Shown piece by piece: positions 1 through 9,845 of a stretch of 64,000 nucleotides of DNA (positions within the stretch are counted from its first letter, which is position 1; each line of letters begins with the position of its first letter). Both the position numbers and the translations under genes were made by a program. Source of the DNA: Oscheius tipulae (lineage: Eukaryota; Nematoda; Chromadorea; Rhabditida; Rhabditidae); contig JASJZH010000002.1 of assembly GCA_037178975.1 (NCBI GenBank), positions 6,437,501 to 6,501,500 on the forward strand. The letters are read 5' to 3'. The notes beneath the pieces are model-generated. The model searched no databases, was not told where the DNA came from, and saw nothing but the letters and a program-made list of their open reading frames with translations.

Positions 1-950
1 CCATTTGTGAGTCAACTTTATTGACACTAATTGCTTAGAGAGAGGGTGTAGGGACAGGTACAGTGAACAGTGAGACAGAGAGACACAAAGACAGAGAGAC
101 AGCGAGATACAGACATTGAGAGACAGACAGACACATAGACACACATACACCGAACTCTGCAAATCCCGTAGTATGTACTATTTACTCACTGGGCGGGTAC
201 AAACTTTGTAACACTTTGATAGTTTACCCGCGTCCTTGCGCACTCTGTTAGCCAACGATTAGCTGCTCTTTTTGTGACGTCTTCCACCCTCTCTCGAAAA
301 GTGTCAACGCGACCCCTTTTGTGCTCGTCCCAGACGCTGTGCAAATAACCAGGAAAACGTTCCCAGAAGGCTAAATGAGTCTTTCAATCAGCAAACAATG
401 AGAGTAATTGGGAAGTGGGAAAAAATCTGCCATGGTAACAGGACAGCAGTCGACTTTATGACGGATCGAGAACAAGCAAAAAGCGGCGAAGGAACAGCTG
501 GGAGTGCACGACAGCTGGATTCGATGAGGAATATGAGATCTGTCTCTGAGGAGGAAGGGCGAGAGGGAAAGATAGGAATAGTCTAGAGAAAAAGGCAGCC
601 TGTCTAGACGTCTGCTGAGAACTGTTTCTGCACTCTTCGTGCTGTGAACTCTCTACAGTATGTCATAGAGAGAGGGAGAGAGAGAGAGACTCAGAGACGT
701 AGAAAGTTTGAAAGTGTGTTCGTCGAGGGCAATTATCCCCTTCTAATCAGGTAGGAATATTGTATTGGGCTGGGAAGGTCGCGCCACCTTCTCATTAGCT
801 CAAATGGCGTGTGAATATTTCGCAAGAAACATATGGGTTGCCCTGACAACACACAGTCACAACAGCTGGCGAAATAGTTACTTAATTGGCTGAGAGAAAA
901 ATCAGAGAAAATCACATATGACTCTTTATTGAGAAAAGGAAAACCCTTGG
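1..950. other. gene-free stretch with GACAGA tract
   Basis: No convincing exon is visible here. Bases 60-150 are a purine-rich tract of imperfect GAGACA/GACAGA units, and 660-700 is a GA-rich run. The stretch lies just downstream of the minus-strand flavoprotein gene that ends at 951, so its right edge should hold that gene's 3' untranslated region. A minus-strand reading frame at about 180-340 is open without a start codon, but its splice phases do not fit the neighbouring gene. Confidence 0.5.
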
Positions 951-2746
951 TTAACCGGGGAATCTGAATATTTGGCCGTCAGGCAGGCCGTCTCTTCTGG
1001 CAAAGTTGATTACGTCCTTTTCGAAACTCTTCGAACCGCAGACAGCTAGCTGAAAAAGGATTGGAACCCTTTCGGAAGCCACTTTTTCTGTCCTAGTTCC
1101 TCTTCATGCACTGCACTTCTTTTTGAACTTAATAATGTTCTGCAAAACTGTAGAGCGGATCGAGAGCTAAATTGTAGAACATTGCAGTACATCAAAAGTT
1201 GAAAATTTATGTCTTCGACCAGAAAAGTGGGTTGAAAAATGTCCCGTACTGTGAACTGTGGCGCAAAATTTTTGCAATAGGTTCGAGTTGATCACATAAT
1301 ATCCGTGAGCAACTTTCAACAACGCGACCCTATACATACTTCAACTAAACGGCCACTTCTGTTGCTCGTTTCTTCTGCCGCAAAACACACTCTCTGTCTT
1401 TGTGACTCTAAATCACAGTGTAAGATGCCACACTGGTAGAGTAGCTCATTATTCGGCTCCTCGATTCCCCGGAGGAAATAATAATTCCGTCGAGGAGGGG
1501 ATAATCTTACCCGAAGACCGTCGTGGTCGGGATTGCAAAATGTGGTCAGCAGGGAGTGGAAGATTTCCTCCTTGAGACGACTACCAGGATGGACTTGGGC
1601 GAGATAGGGGAGGGTGGTTGGTTTCTGGAAACACGGGAATATAGTAGACAGAGAGAGAAAGAGAGACAGAGCGACTGAGAGGCAGACAGATAGTAGACAG
1701 AGACTGAGAGACTAAAGGACAGAGACAGTGGCAGGAACCCACTAACCTCCGGGCTCGAAGTAACTACGTGAACTGTAAAGTTCCAATGCTTCGTCCACTT
1801 GTCGATCAGTTCCTTGAAGAGTACATCCTCCTCACTTCTCACACAGTAGACCAGTTGGACTCTGAATTTTCTCTTTGGTTCCCACTGTCACTGTCACGCA
1901 CCTTAAATCACAAACGTCTTCATCCAGAAGAGACTGAATGATTCTAATAAACGGGGCAATTCCAGTTCCGGCTGCGTAGCATTGCAAGAAGGAAGATTTC
2001 TGAATTCAGAGGATCTAGTGAGTCGATGTACTCATTCTACGTTTTGGCTAAGAATTTTAAATATGGATCCGGGTTTTTCAAACAGAGGTCAGAATTTGCC
2101 ACCACATGTGCTTATGACGCGGGCTTTACGTGCAAGCCTGTCACTCAACCGCGTAATTTTAGACAAAACTTGAGACATATTCGAGGAAATCATGAACTCT
2201 CTGTCTCTCTCTCTCTCTCTTTTATCACTCTATTTCTCTGTCTCTATGTCTCTATGTTCCTCTGTCTCTCTGTCTCCTAGTTCATACCGTTTTTTGTCCT
2301 CTCCCATCCCTGACTCATTTCTTCTTTCGGTCACGCCATGTCCTATCATTGTCTCATCGTGTCCAGTCATCGTCCTACTCATCTCTTTGTCTATGAGAAA
2401 AAGCCAAGGGAGCAAAGGGTCGAAAGCCTAGGGAGGGAACAGCTGCCAGTCGCGGAACTTATTCATGAGAACATACCTTGAGCCAGTCGCCGTGACCGGG
2501 AAGAAAGGGACCGAGCCATTCCACAGTCGTTTCTAGGGTCCACTGTCTGGCCAACTTTGTGAATTTGCCGGTATCATAGAGCTGGAAATGGGTATGCTGA
2601 CAGTGCAAATGATGAAAATTTGAATGGTGAAACAACAGAACATGTCCGATAACTAATAGTCTACCTTGATCGGAACCTGGAAAGACGTCGCAGAAACAGA
2701 AGTAGGAGTGTACTGTCTGGACATATGATGACCATTCGTGGATACC
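951..2746 (-). CDS. NADH-cytochrome b5 reductase-like flavoprotein (CYB5RL type), 3' exons
   Basis: Predicted FAD/NAD(H)-dependent oxidoreductase of the ferredoxin-reductase fold. Exons read on the minus strand: about 2746-2668 with the FAD-binding motif SRQYTPTS, about 2583-2475 with VPIKLYDTGKFTKL then WLGPFLPGHG, an exon near 1975 with the nucleotide-binding motif AAGTGIAP, one near 1855-1745 with VQLVYCVRSEEDVLF, one near 1630-1522, and a last exon 1049-951 opening with the family hallmark LAVCGS and ending in IFRFPG and a stop. Most of these junctions agree in phase. The FAD motif, AAGTG motif, spacing and late CGS motif resemble vertebrate CYB5RL more than CYB5R1-3. The N-terminal exons, including the usual PGQH motif, were not located; they should lie between 2750 and 3300. 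Subfamily naming is inference. Confidence 0.75.
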
Positions 2747-3424
2747 CTGAAACAGAAACATCAGTTTCATATCAAATCTTCTGGGTCTGGTCCAATCCAT
2801 ATCACTAACTCCCTACGGGTAAACCTTTAAAATTGATTTGACGCTGAGACAGTACAGAGGAGAAATGGTTAGCAGACAGTAAAAGAAGAATTTATTTTCG
2901 AGGTTTTCGAGATGGTCTTGAATTGAAACTATTCTAGAGAACGCTGGAGAGAGAGAGAGTACAAGATAAAATTTCTTTAAAATTTCTGGCTGCCAAAACG
3001 GACAGGAAATCTTGAGTTCGTACCGTAGAGACGTAGGAGGAACTGTATCTCTGCCTCCCTGTTGTCACTTAAAGAACAGGAGAGCTTTGAAACCAGGAAA
3101 CTGAACAGATGAGGATGTACAAAAGGAAAGGAAAAGAAGGACAAGATTAAAGTTTTATTGTACTCGTCTAAGCATCTACAAAGTCTCGATGGCAAAGAGC
3201 TGCTGCCGTATGAGTAAGCCGGATCTCTATGTGTGCGTGACTCTGATCTTCCTGTTCTCCGTGCCATTTAAAGAAAACAATGGTGAAATAAAAAGAAAAT
3301 CTGTAGCTGTCCTGTCTAGAACTCTTAGGTATGACTGAAGATGGGACGAGTTAACGCGATTTCTCGAAGGAATTCGTGAAACTGAACTACACCAAGCGCC
3401 TCGCCAAGAACCAAGAACCTCATG

Positions 3425-3956
3425 TTAGCACTGAAAAGACTGCAGATCGGGTTTCGTGTCGTTCCTCCAGACAAAGATGTACTCTTGTTTGATGTTCACA
3501 CGACGGTCGAGATCGTTCATCTCATCCTCAGCCATTCTCCGACATACACCTCCGTGAGTCACTGTCAGTCGAACGGCAGAGATGGTATTGGCACAGTCAA
3601 AGGCAAATTTTGGAAAAAATTGCTTCATCCGATCCGTTGAGCACAATGACCTTCTTGCAATCTCGGAGTATGGCCTTGTAGTTGGGATGAAGACTGCGCG
3701 AGCCAGCTGTGAGCACAATATCCGACGGTTTGACCATGCTCATGAAGCCGACCAAGCTTTTGCTGTATTTCTGCAGATCGCAGACATCGACATCGAACCC
3801 CAACAGCTGAAAATTCTGGGTCACTAGCTCGGCACAGTTCAGTCGATGTCTGAACCACCTTGATTTCCGGATACTATATCTATTCGATGTCTTGAAAAAA
3901 AACTGCTTCCTTTCAAGAAAGACTTCTCTCGCGATACTCAAACTCTCAAAAAACAT
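3425..3956 (-). CDS. unrecognised gene or exons between two minus-strand genes
   Basis: Two overlapping minus-strand frames look coding. One, about 3860-3600, contains LLGFDVDVCDLQKYSKSL and DIVLTAGSRSLHPNYKAI; the other, about 3620-3425, contains RRMAEDEMNDLDRRVN and ends in a stop at 3425. They would be joined by an intron or a frameshift I could not place with agreeing phases. The start of the longer frame (ATG at 3956) is about 160 bases downstream of the glycosyltransferase stop at 4115, the spacing expected of a second gene in a nematode operon. I do not recognise the protein. It could also supply 5' exons of the flavoprotein gene further downstream. Confidence 0.35.
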
Positions 3957-4114
3957 TTATTATCGGAGAAATATCACAGTCACAATGGAACTACATAAGC
4001 GGACAAGTAAGGCACCTAATTTTACCCATTTTGTGTTCGGAGGGGGCAGAATTTGTAAAAAGCAATCTTGTTAAGGAGGGAAAGACGGAGACTCGACTTG
4101 AGTGAAGAGGAGAT

Positions 4115-5706
4115 CTACATGGTAATCATGAGAATGTAGCCGACTAGAGGAAGGTAGGGTTTCAGGTAGGGACCAATGATCGGAGTCCAGAGCATGCAGT
4201 CCACAATCTTCCAGTAGACCTTAAACTGGAAGCGACCCCAGGAGGGGAAGAGACGTGTGGAGGTATAGCTCACGTCCACACGACCCTCTTCCATTCTCCT
4301 ACGCGCTGATTCCACCTGAAGAGTGTGAACAGTCTCTCTGAGAAAAACTGACTCTTTCCGGGAAACATGTCCCATTGTTGTCGGTGAAATGGAATCCAAA
4401 TCGGCCCAATTGCATTAGTTTCGAGCCACCGTCTGTCTCACAATCTAGTTGCATGATGTAGGGAGGATCCTTCTGCTCGGTGTACATCCATTCCCAGGAG
4501 TGTCCAATCCTGATCTCAGAAGGTAAAGGCACGGTCTACCTCCGTCTCTCAGTCTCTCTTTTTCTCTGTCTCTCTATCTCTCTATCTCTTCGAACATACT
4601 CGTGAGGAATGTAGGCACATCTGGGACTTCCCCAAGTGTGGCACTGATGAATCATGATTCCCATGTCCGGAGTGTACCAATGTGCGAGTTTATCGCTCAA
4701 TCGTTCCCAAAACTTCAGGGTATCGTTGTTGGCTCGAATGAAGAAATTGGCTCCTGAAAGGAAAACATAACCAGGAAGAAGAAAAACGCACCGTTGACCC
4801 ATTCCGCACGACGGCTCCCGCTATTGATACCGAGCTGATCGAAGATGGCGTCGTAGCTCTGATTGTCTTCCAGCTTCAGATCAAACAAATTTCGCCTCCA
4901 GAAGGTGTCCTGCTGCATCATCCAGAACGACTTGCCGCGACGAAGAAGACTGACAGCCAGGTTGGCTCGTAAAAGGTAGATAGTCTGATAGGGTCCCTCT
5001 GCGAAAGAGAACGGCTTCTGAAGATTTCTGATCATTTTGGGATTCATCTCAAGGCTTCCCTAATTCCTCAGGGACAGCCAAAAGATTTTTGCAGATCGAA
5101 TCCGAGTTGCTCGGATCTGTAGTCTCTTACCGACTGCGCTATTAAGGCAAAGCGGCGCGCAGTTTTGATCAGATACATAATCGAATGTGGATATCAAAAA
5201 ACAAGTAGAAACAAAGAACTCACATAAAGACTGGGAGTAGGCCAGTGGAATTGTCTGATGTGGGGATATTTCTGTCGAAGCTGGTCCCGGGCCACTGTGT
5301 CCAGCGTCACGAAGATGAATCGCTCATGTGCTCCCTCCAAAGTTCCGGTATTACACAAGAAGTTGTAGGTCATATTCAGAGCGTACTGATTAAGCAGAAG
5401 GAAGGCTGGTGGTCGAGTAAATTCTCGATCCAGCATATCTACCAAGTCCTCGAATTCCGCGGACTTCTCTATTGAATCGACACTGACAGTGTGACTGTTT
5501 TGCTTCACGTAGCGGACAGCAATGATGGCATTAGACGTCTTTCGGAGGACCAGAAGACCGAAGATGAACCAGAAACTGTAGAAGAAGGTCAGACCGATGA
5601 GCCAGATAGTCTTCTTCCAATTCGAGGAAGAAGGTTTAACAGGGGAGACGGGTCTTTGGACCGTCTCTGACGTAGAGACTTGCGGCACACGCCGCCTCAC
5701 TTCCAT
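4115..5706 (-). CDS. type II membrane nucleotide-diphospho-sugar transferase
   Basis: Predicted Golgi-type glycosyltransferase. The start codon at 5706 opens a short cytoplasmic tail followed by one hydrophobic segment, TIWLIGLTFFYSFWFIFGLL, at about residues 34-53, giving a signal-anchor topology. Luminal exons at 5706-5224, 5017-4792, 4753-about 4600, about 4531-4354 and about 4316-4115 are joined by short phase-compatible introns, one of 37 bases. FWMMQQDTFWRRN looks like the acidic nucleotide-sugar/metal motif of the nucleotide-diphospho-sugar transferase domain (Pfam Nucleotid_trans type), with QDT in place of a classical DXD. NGANFFIRAN and HTWGSPRCAYIP match the conserved second half of such domains. 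The C-terminus, PYLPLVGYILMITM, is hydrophobic and may be a second membrane contact. The sugar donor and acceptor cannot be told from sequence. Confidence 0.75.
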
Positions 5707-6241
5707 GGCCTGAAAGAGTGGGAATGTGAGACAGAGAGAAAGAGAGACAGATAGATAGAGAGACAGAGAGACGAAGAGTAGAGAAAGGTTATCAGCTGTG
5801 ACCAATGATCGGAATGGGAAAAAGGTGAGAGAATTGTGTGACCATTTACGGTGTGTGAAGAGTTGTGTGAAGGTCACGATGGATTAGAGGATGACCCGTT
5901 TCCACTTGTCCAAAGCGGAAGAATCGGACGATCACTTTAAATGGAAGGAATTTCCAGAGGGTTATATGAAATTAGACAGTAGTAAGAAATGTACTGTAAG
6001 AGGGAAAAGAAAAAAAGGGCTGTCTGGGAGATCCACAGCGGCGATGATTATCTTCCGAAAAGTTTCTGTACTTGACACGGAAGGGGGGAAGGAGGAGGGG
6101 CTTGTTGAACTCAATGATGCGTTTGAGGACCTGAATTCGGACAAAGGGAGAAAAGAGGATTGTGTCGTACTCGAGAGACGAAAACATGGAAGAATCTCTA
6201 AGTCTGTAGCAACAAGAGGTTCGGAATAGCATGACCACTAG

Positions 6242-6245
<4 letters not shown>

Positions 6246-6290
<45 letters not shown>
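6246..6290. repeat. (GA)n microsatellite
   Basis: About 22 uninterrupted GA units read directly from the sequence. It is the purest of many purine/pyrimidine tracts in the window; most of the others are built on GACAGA or TCTCTG. Confidence 0.97.
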
Positions 6291-6292
<2 letters not shown>

Positions 6293-6394
6293 AACTAATC
6301 TTGAAAGGAAGTGACCTCTAGGTTCGGTACAAGCCACGGGAAGACAGACGAATAGGAGACGGGAAGATCTGTCGACGAGTCGTTAAAAGCATCT

Positions 6395-6545
6395 CGGGTA
6401 GAATAAGTCGAGTAACTACAGAATTGACAGGCAGTGACAAGTTGAGATAAAGAATCCCTGCCGGATTTGAGTAATTTGTCAAATCCTGTTATGCCTAATC
6501 TACATCTGTTTGGAGTTATTAAGGGTATTCTCACCGATGCTCGAC
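6395..6545 (+). repeat. dispersed repeat, copy 1
   Basis: The segment with 'cctaatctacatctgttt' then 'ggagttatt' and 'ggtattctcaccgatgctc' has a diverged relative at about 38285-38410 and a shorter match near 56070-56105 ('tttattctacccgatgcttgg'). Copies 1 and 2 also share an upstream part starting near 'cgggtaga'. Each copy lies beside a GACAGA/TCTCTG tract. I see no protein or clear terminal structure, so it could be a short non-autonomous element. Confidence 0.5.
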
Positions 6546-8662
6546 TCGTCCTCAGATCTTATCTTCTACTCTTTCGTGTCTATTAGTGACTCTACTGTAA
6601 CTGTCTCTCTGCCTTTGCGCCTCTATGTCTCTTAGTCTCTCTTTTATTTGTTTTCTTTGCATCTCTGCTTCTCAATCTCATTGCCAAGCTGTCTTCTAGT
6701 TTCTCAATGTCTCTCCCTTTCTTCCTTTCGCTTTGTTGCTTCGTCTCTCTCACTCTCACTCTCTCTGTCTATCTGTGGCCTTGCTTTCCCTCTGTCGCTC
6801 TCCTTCTCTGTCAATCTGTCGCTCTGTCCCGTTTCACTGTCTCTCTATCTCTTCGTCTCTCTATCTCTCTGTTACTCTGTCTGTAGCAACAAAAGAAATT
6901 CGGCAAACAGTGACCACTAGCAATCAATCTGCACCAGTTTTGAACCTGTTCCATCAAACTAACTCAGCCCGCCATACATCTCGCCTTTTTAGGCAAGTAC
7001 TTTAGATAGAACCCTAATGTATTCTGAGTCAAAAAAGTTCGCAAAGAGTATTAGAAACATGAACCGCCGTCTCTAATTGCCAGCCACGCGACCCTTACTC
7101 GTCTCGCCCTGTAAACAGCCTTTTTGACCCGAAAGGACAATAATTGAGAGCAATAATAGATCCCGAAAAGTGGTCGGACTGAAATAGGAAGAGGAAAAAG
7201 ATCTCATTCTAAAGTAGCAAAGAAAATACAAAAGGATGAGGAACAGACACAGAGAAAGAGAGGAAACTGTTTTCAGGTGCCAGCCGGTTCTGACTTCAAT
7301 TGCGGCGGGGCAGAGAGACGACCCTTGTGAGACATGTAACTGATGATGCTGGCTGGTCAAGCGGTGAAAAGTGTCCAATAGTAGGGAGAGAGATAGAGAC
7401 AGACGTTTTGAAAGTTCTTGAGAGCCAAAGTGGGTCAAAGTAGCATGAGAAGAAGGTCAATGAGGACATCGGTTGCAAACAGAAAGATAGCCAATGGGGC
7501 ACTAACTCTTACTAAAAGGTACGAAAAGGTAATGAGAACTATAGGAGACAGAGAGAGAGGTTGTCCTTGATACGGGACGACAGTTTCCGCAATCCTCGTC
7601 CGCGATATCGATGTGGTCCAGTGATTACAGCAGGCTCCTGTGTCCCCGTTGACCCCGAAAATGGCCAGCCTAGGGGGCGGAGAGAGAGACAGAGAGACAA
7701 ATTTTAAGCGGATTCTGCCAAATGAGTCCTTGTGTATGGAGTAAATGAGGATTTGTTGGCATTTATCCTCTTTTGGGGTACCTGGTACTACCGGTCAACA
7801 ATTGGAAAGAGTCCGAGTTCTTGTTAGTCTTGTTTAGCACAAATTCGGCATATAATCACAAAGAACATCAATAAAAGTACAGTATCCTTTAAAAGAATTT
7901 GAAAATGTGGGTCCCGCGCGGAAAAGAGAGACTGGCGGCAATAGCAAGCGCCTTGCGCTCACTTCTTCCCAATTTCCTCACAGCTGATCGTTTTCTTTTC
8001 CTTTTTTCCTCGTTTTCAGTGCTATGAGTATTTTCTCCGCTTAATTGAGCTAAATTACTGTCTTTTGCATGTGGGAAAACCTTTATAAAAGTACATCGGT
8101 GGTATAAGAAGTAGGAATGTTGACATCTTTGACACACCACACCTTTTTTTCGTCTTTCTATATGACTTTCGTCGAATACTTGTTTATATGTCTCATGCAG
8201 CTGTTGAACACGTCAAACCAGCCTAGAATTATCTCAAATTACTGTTGAACACATTAAAATAACTGCAAGTTGCTCTTGAACCCTTGCTTCCCTTATTTAC
8301 TCTCCATTCTTCTTTCTGTCAAATAATACAGCTCTTTAATCGTCTTATACACGTTCAGATACTCTAAAAACGAGTGAAATGGAAAAGAATAGGTAAAATG
8401 GACTCTTTCGTCCATAAACCATTCGTATTAGCATCTTTCACTCTTTTCTTGGTTCCTTTCGTTCATTAGTCACTTTAAGCCTGCTTATGAACACAGCGAA
8501 CTGCTTCCGAGTCAAGGAAAAAGGTACTCTAAAGATAGAAGTGAAGGGAATTGTCGTAGAGCATGGAAACTACCAAAAGTGTTTAAGGGACACTTTCCTT
8601 CAATATTTTTCCCATCTTCTCCGCTCAATCTTACGCTATTTTTTTCAGGTAAAAGCGCCAAG

Positions 8663-9673
8663 ATGGGTCACTATGACCGGCGTAGGAACAAGAGTAGTGG
8701 GATACCTGATCGGTAAGTCTTTTTTCCTAAAAAAAAAAAACTACCCTTTTTCCTATTCAGATGGCTAAACTATGACGCTGTAGGTAGAGATATCGAGGGA
8801 ACACGATTCGTGCCCTTCAAGACCCCGCTCGACTCGCGATTCTTCCAAAACAACGGCGAGCTTCATCCCGATGACTATTTTGACGTCCGCACAATAATTT
8901 CTTACGTACTGTTTATCTGAAAACCGTGTGAAAATAGATGTTTTAAGGCACGCGACGCTGGAAAACGGATTGGACTCGTGATCGACCTTACAAACACGGA
9001 TCGCTATTACAACAAGGCCGAGTGGAGGGACCACGACGTTGAATACATGTCAGTTATGCCTTTTTTTGTATAAGTCATACATTTTGCAGAAAAATAAACT
9101 GTCCGGGACACGAGGTCAACGGCCGCGAGGACATAGTCGAGCAGTTCATCGGTCATGTGGACGAGTACTTTACCCGGCGAAAAGACGACTCCCTGATCGG
9201 AGTCCACTGCACTCACGGTCTTAACCGCACCGGATACTTGATATGTCGTTACTTGATCGATAGAATGGACTGGACCGCCGTCAATGCCATTAGTAGTGAG
9301 TTTTGAGATTTTTTTTTCTTTGCAACAGGTTTTGTGACCAAGATACTGTGTAAAGATAATCTGGCTGAAAACAAAACCCATGTTTACCAGCATCTTTCAG
9401 AGTTCGAATATTACCGCGGCCACCCGATTGAACGCGGATTCTATAAGAAGAGTCTCTACGATGCCTACATGCGCAAAACGGTTTGCTTACCCCTTTTTCC
9501 AGTCCCAAGTCTCGCTTCAGAACCCAGTTGACAGCACGGATTCATCCTCGTCCAGCAGCGAAGCCCCGAGCTTTAAAAAGGCGAGAATAGCGGAAAAGGA
9601 GGAGAAGATCACGGAAAGGATAGTCTTCCCCGACCCCGACGAAGTCCCCCCTCTCCCCGAAAACTTTGCCTAA
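8663..9673 (+). CDS. pir-1: RNA 5'-triphosphatase of the PIR-1/DUSP11 family
   Basis: Predicted dual-specificity-type phosphatase that removes phosphates from RNA 5' ends; C. elegans PIR-1 associates with the Dicer/ERI small-RNA complex. Exon 1 is 8663-8712, followed by a 48-base intron; later introns follow at about 8852, 9050, 9293 and 9481. The catalytic loop HCTHGLNRTG has the Cys, Arg and the Asn characteristic of PIR-1/DUSP11. DLTNTDRYY upstream supplies the general-acid region, and FEYYRGHPIER matches the conserved end of the domain. A Ser-rich tail ends in PDEVPPLPENFA. The last intron is best read as 9481-9520; the alternative acceptor would make an implausible 22-base intron. The next gene, a GTSF1 homologue, starts only 172 bases downstream on the same strand. 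Confidence 0.92.
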
Positions 9674-9845
9674 TACCCTTACCCCGTTTTATGTGCCCAT
9701 CATTTGTAATATTTGTCGTTGTCCTCGTTTATTTACAGACAAAATAACAGATTCTGTTACTATGTTTTTTTGACGAATTTGAATGGAATTTTCCCTCCAA
9801 TTATTTCGAATTTAGAACACTTTCTGACTTAAGTTAGAGCCCAAA

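Larger units (their letters stand above)
5735..8660. other. gene-poor, repeat-rich stretch
   Basis: No recognisable gene. It holds a GACAGA tract in the 5' flank of the glycosyltransferase gene (5735-5780), a long GA dinucleotide run (6246-6290), a pyrimidine-rich TCTCTG field (6600-6890), a dispersed repeat at about 6395-6545 that recurs near 38.3 kb, and further GAGACA runs at 7530-7560 and 7680-7700. Some reading frames exceed 80 codons, but they are low-complexity Ser/Leu translations of the TCTCTG field. Confidence 0.55.

Noticed and set aside
180-340. Minus-strand open frame with VWDEHKRGRVDTFRERVEDV
   Set aside because: No start codon, no recognised family, and the neighbouring reductase gene already has a proper last exon ending at 951.
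9481-9502. A 22-base intron in the PIR-1 gene
   Set aside because: Using the next acceptor at 9520 gives a 40-base intron in the same frame, matching other introns here.
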